A DNA stretch of 9,523 bases, taken from positions 1 through 9,523 of the forward strand of contig DAHWQF010000100.1 of assembly GCA_027334785.1 (NCBI GenBank). Direction: 5' to 3'. The position numbers were made by a program, and so were the translations under genes. The notes under the pieces are model-generated. The model worked only from the letters and a program-made list of their open reading frames with translations, had not been told where the DNA came from and made no database searches. Shown one piece after another: positions 1 to 5,674 of this stretch. Positions within the stretch are counted from its first letter, which is position 1. The number at the start of each line of letters is the position of its first letter. This stretch comes from Acidimicrobiaceae bacterium. GTDB taxonomy: Bacteria; Actinomycetota; Acidimicrobiia; Acidimicrobiales; Palsa-688.

Positions 1-231
1 CCGGCTCTTCGCGCCGGTGACATCGTGGTGGCCAACGACCCCCGCCAGCCGGCACGAGCGTTGGTAAAACGGGTGGCGACCGCGGAAGGCTCCCTCGTAT
101 GGCTCGTTGGTGACAACCCAGGCCACAGCACAGATAGCCGGGACTTCGGCCCGGTCCCGCTCGACAGCGTCCTCGGGAGGGCCATCTACCGTTACTCCCC
201 GCCGGCGAGGGCGGGCCGCCTGCCCTTCTAG
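1..231 (+). CDS. S26 family signal peptidase, C-terminal part (NiSOD maturation protease type)
   Basis: The 5' part lies outside the window; the frame is open from base 1 and stops at TAG 229-231, giving 76 visible residues. The fragment shows the second half of an S26 (signal peptidase I-like) fold: RAGDIVV near residues 4-10, then LVKRV at 21-25, whose lysine (K23) matches the general-base lysine of the Ser/Lys dyad, then the conserved GDNPGHSTDSRDFGPV box, and finally a short VLGRAIYRYSP strand. The catalytic serine would lie upstream and is not seen. The compact end without a second membrane segment, and the wording of the GDN box, resemble the actinobacterial nickel-type superoxide dismutase maturation proteases (SodX-like), which cut the NiSOD N-terminal extension to free the metal-binding hook. 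A general signal peptidase remains possible; sodN would be expected just upstream, outside the window. The gene converges on the acetyltransferase gene at 325-963. Confidence 0.75.
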   Translation, partial: PALRAGDIVVANDPRQPARALVKRVATAEGSLVWLVGDNPGHSTDSRDFGPVPLDSVLGRAIYRYSPPARAGRLPF

Positions 232-324
232 GTTGGTGCCCCGATAGGACGAGCCAGCTTGGTCGAAGAGATGGAGGGCCCTGACTTATTTGGGGAACTT
301 ATTTGGGGAACTTATTTGGGGAAC
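232..324. other. Convergent intergenic gap between S26 peptidase and GNAT genes
   Basis: This 93-bp gap separates two convergent genes. It holds no credible ORF. I see a weak bulged hairpin at 250-265 (CGA-g-CCA, loop GCT, TGG-TCG) and an AGGGCCCT palindrome near 275-282, but neither is followed by a T-run, so I do not call a terminator. Its left half is GC-rich like the rest of the window. Its right end, from base 284, is an AT-richer 13-bp tandem repeat that runs on into the end of the acetyltransferase gene. Confidence 0.6.
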
Positions 325-345
325 TTACTGGGGCCTTACTGGGGG
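284..345. repeat. 13-bp tandem repeat, three perfect copies plus two degenerate ones
   Basis: Three exact head-to-tail copies of ACTTATTTGGGGA lie at 284-296, 297-309 and 310-322. Two shorter degenerate units of the pattern (A/C)CTTACTGGGG follow at 323-333 and 334-345. The array covers the last codons and the TAA stop (327-325) of the acetyltransferase gene. On the - strand each perfect unit carries another TAA after a CCCC run. The perfect copies are clearly more AT-rich than their surroundings, and the gradient from degenerate coding units to perfect non-coding units suggests recent slippage expansion outward from the gene end. Confidence 0.9.
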
Positions 346-963
346 CAACAGCCAGCCCCCCAAGAGCTGCTCGCGCCGTTCGGCCCAGTCTTCGGCGGTG
401 ATGCCGAAGCGGACGTGGTCCTCCCAGACGCCGTTTATCTCGAGGTACCTGAGCGCCGTGCCCTCGTTGCGGAGCCCGAGCTTTTCGGCCACGCGCAGGC
501 TGGGCTGGTTGCGGGGGATTATCGACACCTGGAGCCGGTGCAGCATGAGGTCTTCGAAGGCGAACCGTGCGACCACGACGAAAGCCTCCGGTATGTAGCC
601 GTGGCCCGCCCTCGCTTGGTCCATCCAGTAGCCGACGTAGGCGTTTTGGAACGGCCCGCGCTGCACCGAAGAAATGTTGATCTCCCCGGCGAACTCGCCT
701 TCGACGAAAACCCCGAAGCCATAACCGGTGCCGAGCTCGCGCTCGCGCTGGCGGGCGCTACAGCGTGCCACGAAGGCGCGCCGGTCGGTGACCGGGTCGG
801 GTTGGCCGGGGACGGGGCGGGGTTCCCATTTGAGGAGCCATTCCCGGCTGCGGAGGCGGACCTGGCGCCAGGCCTCGAAGTCGCCCGGCCCGAGTGGCCG
901 CAACAGTACCCGCCGGCCCCTTAGCTCGGGGTAGAGCGCAGCCACTGCGTGGCCCCAGTTCAT
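325..963 (-). CDS. GNAT family N-acetyltransferase, RimJ/RimL type
   Basis: This 212-residue protein is a full-length GNAT acetyltransferase of the group that acetylates N-terminal amino groups of ribosomal proteins or related small substrates using acetyl-CoA. The N-terminus carries the typical ELRGRRVLLRPLGPGDFEAW strand and helix (about residues 13-32). The acetyl-CoA pyrophosphate-binding turn is RAGHGY at 118-123, followed by the PEAF helix. Then come LHRLQVSIIPRNQPS and RVAEKLGLRNEG (motif B region) and a closing GVWEDHVRFGI strand. The ATG at 963-961 is chosen because the open frame upstream of it (to 1140) lies inside the ppx gene and has no family similarity, and because it falls 10 bases after the ppx stop. 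No clear Shine-Dalgarno is visible, so translation may be coupled to ppx. The last codons lie in a tandem repeat. The actual substrate cannot be told from sequence. Confidence 0.88.
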   Translation of the reverse strand: MNWGHAVAALYPELRGRRVLLRPLGPGDFEAWRQVRLRSREWLLKWEPRPVPGQPDPVTDRRAFVARCSARQRERELGTGYGFGVFVEGEFAGEINISSVQRGPFQNAYVGYWMDQARAGHGYIPEAFVVVARFAFEDLMLHRLQVSIIPRNQPSLRVAEKLGLRNEGTALRYLEINGVWEDHVRFGITAEDWAERREQLLGGWLLPPVRPQ

Positions 964-973
964 CGCGGGAATG

Positions 974-2419
974 CTAGTGCCGTGCGGCAGGGCCTGAGGG
1001 AGCCCGCCGGTCCCTGGCGCCTGGGTGCCGCACCGGGGGGCGCCTCCCGGGCTGGGGTCGCCCCGCCGGCCCGCCCAGGAGCTCGATGACCAAGCCGTCG
1101 AGGATGTCCGACTCCGACGCCAGGCACTCCGCGAAACCAAAGTGCGCCATCAAGGTGTCGAGCACCAGCGCCCCGCCCACTATGTAGGGTGCCCGGGCAG
1201 GCTCGATCCCGGGGCGGCCGGCGCGCTGTGAAGCCGGCTGGGCGGCCAGTTCTCGGAGTGCACCTGCGACGGCGCCCCGGCTCAGCCGGTAGTGGTGCAC
1301 CGCCTGGCGCGAGTAGTCCGAGAGCGACTGGTCGAAGCAAGCAAGCGCTGCCACCGTGCCGGCCAGGCCCACGAGCGAGCGGGTGCCCCGGAGCCCCGGG
1401 AGCGCCGCCTCGGCCTCCTCGAACTGCCGGCCGAGCCATGAGCGGGCCGCCTCCAGCTCCCTGCGCGCCGGCGGGTCGTGGTCGAAAAACCGCTCGCTCA
1501 CCCTGACGCAGCCGAGGTCCAAGGACGCTGCCACGAGGGGTGGGCCTGCTGCCAGCTCGGTCGAGCCGCCACCGATGTCGGTTACCAGCCAGGGGCCGCT
1601 CGCAGGCAGGAGGTCGCTCGTAGCCCCGAGGAACGAGAGCGCCGCCTCCTCCTCGCCTCTGAGGAGCCGCAGTGACGTGCCGGCGATGGCCTCGGCGTCG
1701 TGGGAAAAACTGGACCGGTTGGCAGCATCGCGTAGCGCCGAGGTCCCGACCATGGCGGCTCGCTGCACCCCGTAGCGGTCCATGACCTCCCGGTACTCTC
1801 GCAGCACAGAAAGGGTCCTCTCGGCTGCTATCGGCGAGATCTCCCCGGTCGAGTCCACCCCCCGGCTGAGCCCGGTTATCCGCATCAGGCGAACGAGCGT
1901 CTGTTTGCCTGGCCCGGCGACGAGCAACCGGGTGGAGAGGCTCCCGCAGTCGATGGCCGCGACATTGCCTGCGCCGGCCTGGGTACTGCCCCCGGTGCCC
2001 CGAACGGCCGAGCCGGTCGTGCGACGCTCGCCGGCAGCCGGCTCGCCGGCGCTCCCCGCAAGCTGCCGGGCGACCCAGCGGCCCACCGGGTCGTCCCCGC
2101 CGGCCAGGTACCAGGCGTAATGGGCATGGAGGCACTTGACGCCCTTCTTCGTCCCCCCCACCCCGCCGCTCGGCCGGGGGCCGCCCCAACCTGCCGGGAT
2201 GGCGGCTTCACGCTCGGCCGCGTAGTTCGCGTGCGCTCGTGCCAGCTCCTCAGGGTCTACGGCGGCCTCGGCGGCGCGTACCCCGCCGGCCGCCTCGAGG
2301 CGGTCCACTGCCAAGCGCGCCTCCTTACCGACCAGCCAGTAGCGCGTCGGCATGGGCGTGCCGTCCTCCAGCACGGGGGCGTTGCGGATGACCAGGGGCA
2401 CACCGTCGCGGTCGCGCAC
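974..2419 (-). CDS. ppx: DUF501 domain fused to Ppx/GppA exopolyphosphatase
   Basis: One continuous frame encodes two domains that are separate genes in M. tuberculosis (Rv1025 and Rv1026). Residues 1 to about 120, counted from the GTG at 2419, are the DUF501 core (function unknown), with RNAPVLEDGTPMPTRYWLVG, GPRPSGGVGG and KGVKCLHAHYAWYLAGGDDP. After a linker (about 120-152) comes the ASKHA-fold phosphatase: AAIDCGSLSTRLLV (D157), the GTSALRDA loop, EEEAALSFLGA, the second phosphate loop DIGGGSTEL (281-289), GLAGTVAALA and a closing RAPYIVGGALVLDTLM. The family hydrolyses inorganic polyphosphate and/or pppGpp. There is no ATG, GTG or TTG in frame between the DUF501 core (GTG at 2086) and the Ppx domain, so the fusion is real as sequenced. 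The GTG at 2419 is the first canonical start, but clear DUF501 homology continues upstream of it, so the true N-terminus is unresolved. An Arg/Pro-rich tail of about 30 residues ends the protein. Confidence 0.88.
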   Translation of the reverse strand: MRDRDGVPLVIRNAPVLEDGTPMPTRYWLVGKEARLAVDRLEAAGGVRAAEAAVDPEELARAHANYAAEREAAIPAGWGGPRPSGGVGGTKKGVKCLHAHYAWYLAGGDDPVGRWVARQLAGSAGEPAAGERRTTGSAVRGTGGSTQAGAGNVAAIDCGSLSTRLLVAGPGKQTLVRLMRITGLSRGVDSTGEISPIAAERTLSVLREYREVMDRYGVQRAAMVGTSALRDAANRSSFSHDAEAIAGTSLRLLRGEEEAALSFLGATSDLLPASGPWLVTDIGGGSTELAAGPPLVAASLDLGCVRVSERFFDHDPPARRELEAARSWLGRQFEEAEAALPGLRGTRSLVGLAGTVAALACFDQSLSDYSRQAVHHYRLSRGAVAGALRELAAQPASQRAGRPGIEPARAPYIVGGALVLDTLMAHFGFAECLASESDILDGLVIELLGGPAGRPQPGRRPPVRHPGARDRRAPSGPAARH

Positions 2420-2530
2420 GGCGACCTGGTAGGGCCCCCGAGGCTCGCGACCGAGCAGGGCTGCTACCTGCTGGCGGGTGCCTTCCGAGGGTTCTGTTGT
2501 CTCGACGCTCTCAGAGGCGATCCCAGAATT
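2420..2530 (-). other. In-frame 5' extension of the DUF501-ppx gene with no canonical start codon
   Basis: Upstream of the GTG at 2419 the same frame stays open to a TAG at 2533-2531. Its translation near the GTG contains QQVAALLGREPRGPYQVAV, which is the usual beginning of DUF501 proteins (a helix followed by GREPRG), so it is very likely translated. Yet this stretch has no ATG, GTG or TTG codon. The readable candidates are an ATC at 2521-2519, an internal CTG that is too late, or entry from the overlapping ftsB frame: a +1 slip at CTC-TGA (2516-2511) would join FtsB directly to this frame. A single-base error in the assembly would also explain it. Confidence 0.6.
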
Positions 2531-2900
2531 CTAAGGGCGAGTACCAAGAGGCAGGCGACCCGGGCTTGGCGGCCGTGGAAGTTGTAGCAGCCGCTCGCCT
2601 GGACGTCGCCCCATCGCCCGCTCCCCGCCCCGCCGGCGGTGGGAGCACCTCGTAGGCCTTTTGGCCCGGCCAGACGTAGCCGTAGTCGCTCCTTGCCAGT
2701 TGGTCGACGTATGACTTTTGATGGAGCTGGACGTTCTCGGAGGAGAGCTTGGCGTCCTCGGCCCCGAGCACGGCGATGGTCCTTTGCACTTGGGCGATCT
2801 GCTGCTTCTGGGCGAGGTAGGTGCGGAGCGGGTAGACGAAGAGGTACATGGCGCCCGAAAGCGCCAGCACACCGAAAGCCACCTTCAGGGCCTGGCGCAT
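2511..2900 (-). CDS. ftsB: FtsB/DivIC-type septum formation initiator protein
   Basis: The 129-residue protein has the family layout of a small bitopic divisome protein that pairs with FtsL- and FtsQ-like partners at the septum. A short basic N-terminus (MRQALK) leads to one membrane segment at about residues 7-25 (VAFGVLALSGAMYLFVYPL). A coiled coil follows at about 30-62 (AQKQQIAQVQRTIAVLGAED and on). The typical RSDYGYVWPGQKAYEVLPPP motif of the extracytoplasmic part comes after it. The tail is a Gly/Ala/Ser/Thr-rich stretch closing with WYSPLEFWDRL, an aromatic end of the kind often seen in actinobacterial homologues. The ATG at 2900 is preceded by a GGGGGAA element. In M. tuberculosis the equivalent gene (Rv1024) lies between eno and the DUF501 gene; here eno is missing and a 75-bp gap separates it from mazG. 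Its TGA stop lies inside the open frame of the DUF501 extension. Confidence 0.88.
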   Translation of the reverse strand: MRQALKVAFGVLALSGAMYLFVYPLRTYLAQKQQIAQVQRTIAVLGAEDAKLSSENVQLHQKSYVDQLARSDYGYVWPGQKAYEVLPPPAGRGAGDGATSRRAAATTSTAAKPGSPASWYSPLEFWDRL

Positions 2901-2975
2901 GCGGTTCCCCCGCTGTTGCTCGTGTGACGGCTGTGACTCAAGTGAACAGTGAGCTTAGCTTATCTGGGCGCCGGC
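2901..2975 (-). promoter_or_regulatory. Gap upstream of ftsB with GTGA/TCAC repeats, possible promoter region
   Basis: This is the longest gap inside the - strand gene run. It holds four GTGA tetramers on the + strand starting at 2924, 2933, 2942 and 2949 (spacing 9, 9 and 7), read as TCAC on the - strand. It also holds an AGCTTAGCT palindrome at 2952-2960 within two overlapping AGCTTA/TAAGCT hexamers. TAAGCT fits the loose actinobacterial -10 pattern TANNNT, but I see no convincing -35 at the right distance. A promoter or operator here is an inference from position and composition only. Confidence 0.25.
2905..2911 (-). promoter_or_regulatory. Shine-Dalgarno-like element of ftsB
   Basis: On the - strand the purine run GGGGGAA ends four bases before the ATG at 2900. 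It is a partial match to GGAGGA and supports this start codon over later ones. Confidence 0.5.
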
Positions 2976-4523
2976 TCAGGTCTCCTCGCCCGCCTTGACC
3001 TGTTCCCAGAGTTGGTCGAGGCGCTCGAGCCCGAGCCCTGAGAGCTCTTCACCGCTTTGGAAAGCGAGCTCCTCGACCGCCTGGAACCGGCGGCGGAACT
3101 TCGCCGCCGCCTCCCGCAGCGCCGCCTCCGGGTCGATTTTCAGCTTGCGGGCCACGTTGACCGCCGCGAACAGCAAATCGCCGAGCTCGTCTCGCTCCGC
3201 CGGCCCGCCCGCCCCGCCGGCCGCTGCTCCCGGGCGGCCGGCGCCTGCCGCCAGGACCGCCTCCAGCTCGGAGAGCTCTTCGCCGACCTTGGCGAGCGCC
3301 CCCTCGGCGCTTTCCCAGTCAAAGCCCACCGATGCGGCCCTGCCCTGCACCTTGTAGGCGTAAAGCAGCGCCGGCAGGTTGCGAGGGAGCCCGTCCATGA
3401 GGCTCACCCTGGAGCTAGCTTGCTCGTCGCGTTCGGCCCGCTTGATCTTTTCCCAATTGCGCGAGACGTCCTCGGCCGTCTCTGCCGCCACGTCGCCGAA
3501 GACGTGAGGGTGCCGCCGCACGAGCTTGGCGTGCACCCTTCGGGCGACGTCACCCAGCGCGAACTGGCCTTCCTCGGCGGCGAGGACGGAGTGGGCGACC
3601 ACCTGGAACAGCAGGTCGCCGAGCTCCTCTTCGAGGTGTTCGTACCCGGCGCCGTCGGGGCCGAGCTCTTCGATGGCCTCGAGCGTCTCGTACGCTTCCT
3701 CCAGCAGGTAACGGGTCAAGCTCTGGTGGGTCTGCTGGCTGTCCCAGGGGCAGCGCCGGCGCAGCGTGCGGCCGAGCTCCTCCAGGCGCACGAACTCGCT
3801 GGCAAAGGGTGCCCCGAGCTCGGGCAGCCACAGGCTCGTCAGGTGGTCCGGCTCGACTCGGTCGACCTCGTCCCAGGGCACGGAAAAAACCGACTCGTCG
3901 GGGAGGCCGAGCCGGCGCAGCACGGTGACACGGACCGGGCTCCCGAGCTCCCCGAGGATGTCGAGGACGCCCCCTATGGCCAGCTTCACCTCCGAGAGCA
4001 CCTGGGCCGAGTCGCATTGGCCCACGAGGAGCGGGCCGCTCGCCCCGGCGGACCCCGGCCCGAAGCGCTGCCCGTCGACCAGCCTCACCCCCGCCGACAG
4101 GGGGTCTACCCCGAGGCGTTCGAAGGCGAGGTCGACAAAAGAGACGCCGGGCAGGACCTCCGTGCGGGCCCGGGGGTCGGCCCGCAGGAGCTCGACGCTT
4201 CGCTCCGCCACGGTGGGCGAGCCCGGTACGGCGTACACGACGTGCCCTTCCGAGGCGGCCACCCCCACGAGAGCCTCGACTATGCCGGCGTAGACCTCCT
4301 CCAGGCGGCTGGCCGAGTCGTAGAGGTAGTCAAAGCTGCGGGCGCCGTGCACGAGGCTGGCCGAGGGGTGCCGTGAGGTGCGTAACCAGCACGCCCTGGC
4401 CGACCGCAGAGCTTCCATGGCCTCGCTCGTGACCAGCCCGGGCCGCCCCGGGCCGAGCCCGACAACCGTGATTAGCGGTAGGGCGCCGGCAAGAAGTGGC
4501 TCGCCGGCGGGGGGCTCAGGCAC
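2976..4523 (-). CDS. mazG: MazG nucleoside triphosphate pyrophosphohydrolase with N-terminal tetrapyrrole methylase-like domain
   Basis: This 515-residue protein is a YabN-like fusion. About residues 17-230 form a SAM-dependent tetrapyrrole (corrin/porphyrin) methylase-like domain, shown by ITVVGLGPGRPGLVT at its start and VVYAVPGSPTVAERSVELL further on. The rest is a double MazG module that hydrolyses (d)NTPs to NMP and pyrophosphate and cleans damaged nucleotides from the pool. The first half has RRRCPWD (258-261 is CPWD), LLEEAYETLEAI (EEAYE at 275-279) and EEELGDLLFQVV, matching the metal-binding ExxE and ExxD sets. Then come RRHPHVFGD and NWEKIKR, and a second repeat with KVGEELSELEAV and RDELGDLLFAAVNVARK. 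A Gly/Ala/Pro-rich linker splits the second repeat. The GTG at 4523 is the only canonical start before the methylase core and follows an AGGAG. What the methylase domain modifies is not known. It starts 16 bases after the lipoprotein stop. Confidence 0.93.
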   Translation of the reverse strand: MPEPPAGEPLLAGALPLITVVGLGPGRPGLVTSEAMEALRSARACWLRTSRHPSASLVHGARSFDYLYDSASRLEEVYAGIVEALVGVAASEGHVVYAVPGSPTVAERSVELLRADPRARTEVLPGVSFVDLAFERLGVDPLSAGVRLVDGQRFGPGSAGASGPLLVGQCDSAQVLSEVKLAIGGVLDILGELGSPVRVTVLRRLGLPDESVFSVPWDEVDRVEPDHLTSLWLPELGAPFASEFVRLEELGRTLRRRCPWDSQQTHQSLTRYLLEEAYETLEAIEELGPDGAGYEHLEEELGDLLFQVVAHSVLAAEEGQFALGDVARRVHAKLVRRHPHVFGDVAAETAEDVSRNWEKIKRAERDEQASSRVSLMDGLPRNLPALLYAYKVQGRAASVGFDWESAEGALAKVGEELSELEAVLAAGAGRPGAAAGGAGGPAERDELGDLLFAAVNVARKLKIDPEAALREAAAKFRRRFQAVEELAFQSGEELSGLGLERLDQLWEQVKAGEET

Positions 4524-4526
4524 GCT

Positions 4527-4531
4527 CTCCT
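4527..4531 (-). promoter_or_regulatory. Ribosome binding site of mazG
   Basis: On the - strand AGGAG lies three bases before the GTG at 4523. Spacing is short, but it is the clearest Shine-Dalgarno in the window and supports the GTG start. Confidence 0.55.
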
Positions 4532-4539
4532 AGCAAGCC

Positions 4540-5664
4540 TCAGGCGTGGGCGCCAGGGGGTAAGACCTGCGGGGCGTAGGGCGAGGGCAGGTTGGCGGCC
4601 CAGCTGCCGAACGCCGGGTTGACCCGGACGCGAGCAGCTTTCAGGACGCTGATGACGCGCGGCTCGCTGTTCGGCTGACCTTGCGCTCCGCCGGCAGTGG
4701 TAACGACCTCGATGTCCCCGGCAATGGCACGGCTGTAGGGGATTTGGCTGCGGCTGGTGAGCAGGACGACCCGGTAACCCCAGTTCTCACGCATCAAGGC
4801 GACATGGCCGGGGGCGAGCGAATTGATCTTGGCCTCGAAGCCGGCCCGCCTCTCCAACAGCTGTTCCGGCGAGAGGCAGTAGCGGCTTCCCCCCGAGACC
4901 GAGCCCGGCGGGGCCGAGGGATTGGCGGTCAGCTGAGCGGCGACCTGCTCGGCCTGGGTGCGGCTGGCCGCCATATCGACGGTCCCGCCTCGTCCCGACA
5001 CGGCCACGTCGTCTTCCAATAGACAGACCGAGGTCCAAAAGTAGGCTCTGTGCGCGGCGTAAAACTGAGCGTCGGCCTTGGCGTCGCTCAGGGGGAGCAG
5101 TTGGGCGCGATAGGCGTCGTAGGTAGCACCGTCGGTCCGGGCGGCCTGGCCAACCTCGGACCAGACCGTCGGGTTATCGGCCCACTCGGCTGACCACGCC
5201 GCCGCCACCTGGGTCGTCGACGGGAGATCGGACCGCGCCGCCAGGTACTGGCGGACCGCAACGGCGGTGATCATGTTGGACAACTGCAGGGTCGTCCAGT
5301 ACATCCCGTAGACGTTGGGGCCGGTCCCGTTGCCCTCGACAGTGTTGTTGGGGACGTTGGTCTGGCCCTGCGCCTGGGCCTGAGCCTCTTGGGCGAGGAA
5401 CTGGGAATCTTGGTACTTCACGAACGCCGGGCTCGACGCCCAGTCCCGTGCGTGGGCGGCCAGCTCCTGCACCGAGATCGCCTCCCCATTCACCGTCGCC
5501 GCGTAAGGAGCCGTGCCGCAGCCGGACAAGAGGGCGCCGGCAACGACGGCGGAGATGCCGGCGCCAGCGAGCGGTCTGGCGCCGGGCCGGCGCAAGCTGC
5601 GCAATGACTTTGACTTGCCGGCGAGCAACCCGGTGTGGCCGAGGCTCAACTTGTCACGTCTCAC
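4540..5664 (-). CDS. SurA-like (parvulin-related) lipoprotein, predicted peptidyl-prolyl isomerase/chaperone
   Basis: The 374-residue product starts with a long basic stretch, a hydrophobic segment (LAGAGISAVVAGALL) and the lipobox LLSGC, with C49 as the expected lipidated first residue of the mature protein, so it should be anchored outside the cytoplasmic membrane. ATVNGEAISVQELAAHARDW just after it is the SurA N-terminal motif. Towards the end, FEAKINSLAPGHVALMRENWGYRVVLLTSR (GY at 296-297) fits the second half of a PpiC parvulin domain, but the first half is short and degenerate, so isomerase activity is doubtful and a chaperone role is as likely. Two cysteines in the exported part (C214, C263) could form a disulfide. 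The GTG at 5664 lies 10 bases after the mfd stop; the frame is open further upstream (to 5814) but that part is inside mfd. A TTG start further in would give a more usual signal peptide length. Confidence 0.85.
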   Translation of the reverse strand: MRRDKLSLGHTGLLAGKSKSLRSLRRPGARPLAGAGISAVVAGALLSGCGTAPYAATVNGEAISVQELAAHARDWASSPAFVKYQDSQFLAQEAQAQAQGQTNVPNNTVEGNGTGPNVYGMYWTTLQLSNMITAVAVRQYLAARSDLPSTTQVAAAWSAEWADNPTVWSEVGQAARTDGATYDAYRAQLLPLSDAKADAQFYAAHRAYFWTSVCLLEDDVAVSGRGGTVDMAASRTQAEQVAAQLTANPSAPPGSVSGGSRYCLSPEQLLERRAGFEAKINSLAPGHVALMRENWGYRVVLLTSRSQIPYSRAIAGDIEVVTTAGGAQGQPNSEPRVISVLKAARVRVNPAFGSWAANLPSPYAPQVLPPGAHA

Positions 5665-5674
5665 GCCTGAGAGC

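Noticed and set aside
341..360. GGGGGC/GCCCCC hairpin as a transcription terminator
   Set aside because: The six-pair stem lies within the acetyltransferase coding region, has an eight-base loop, and no T-run follows on either strand.
259..924. 221-codon + strand frame opposite the acetyltransferase gene
   Set aside because: It begins in the tandem repeat and runs antisense to conserved GNAT motifs; its protein has no recognisable features.
960..2189. 409-codon - strand frame inside the DUF501-ppx gene
   Set aside because: Out of frame with the conserved DUF501 and Ppx motifs; Arg/Gly/Ala/Pro-rich low-complexity translation typical of a GC-rich shifted frame.
2905..2965. Standard sigma-70-like promoter before ftsB
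   Set aside because: TAAGCT fits a loose -10, but no matching -35 sits 16-18 bases upstream, and the TTGAGT seen on the - strand has no TANNNT at the right distance downstream.
3057..4376. Long + strand open frame (439 codons) opposite mazG
   Set aside because: Antisense shadow of a strongly supported gene; no family resemblance and no Shine-Dalgarno noticed.
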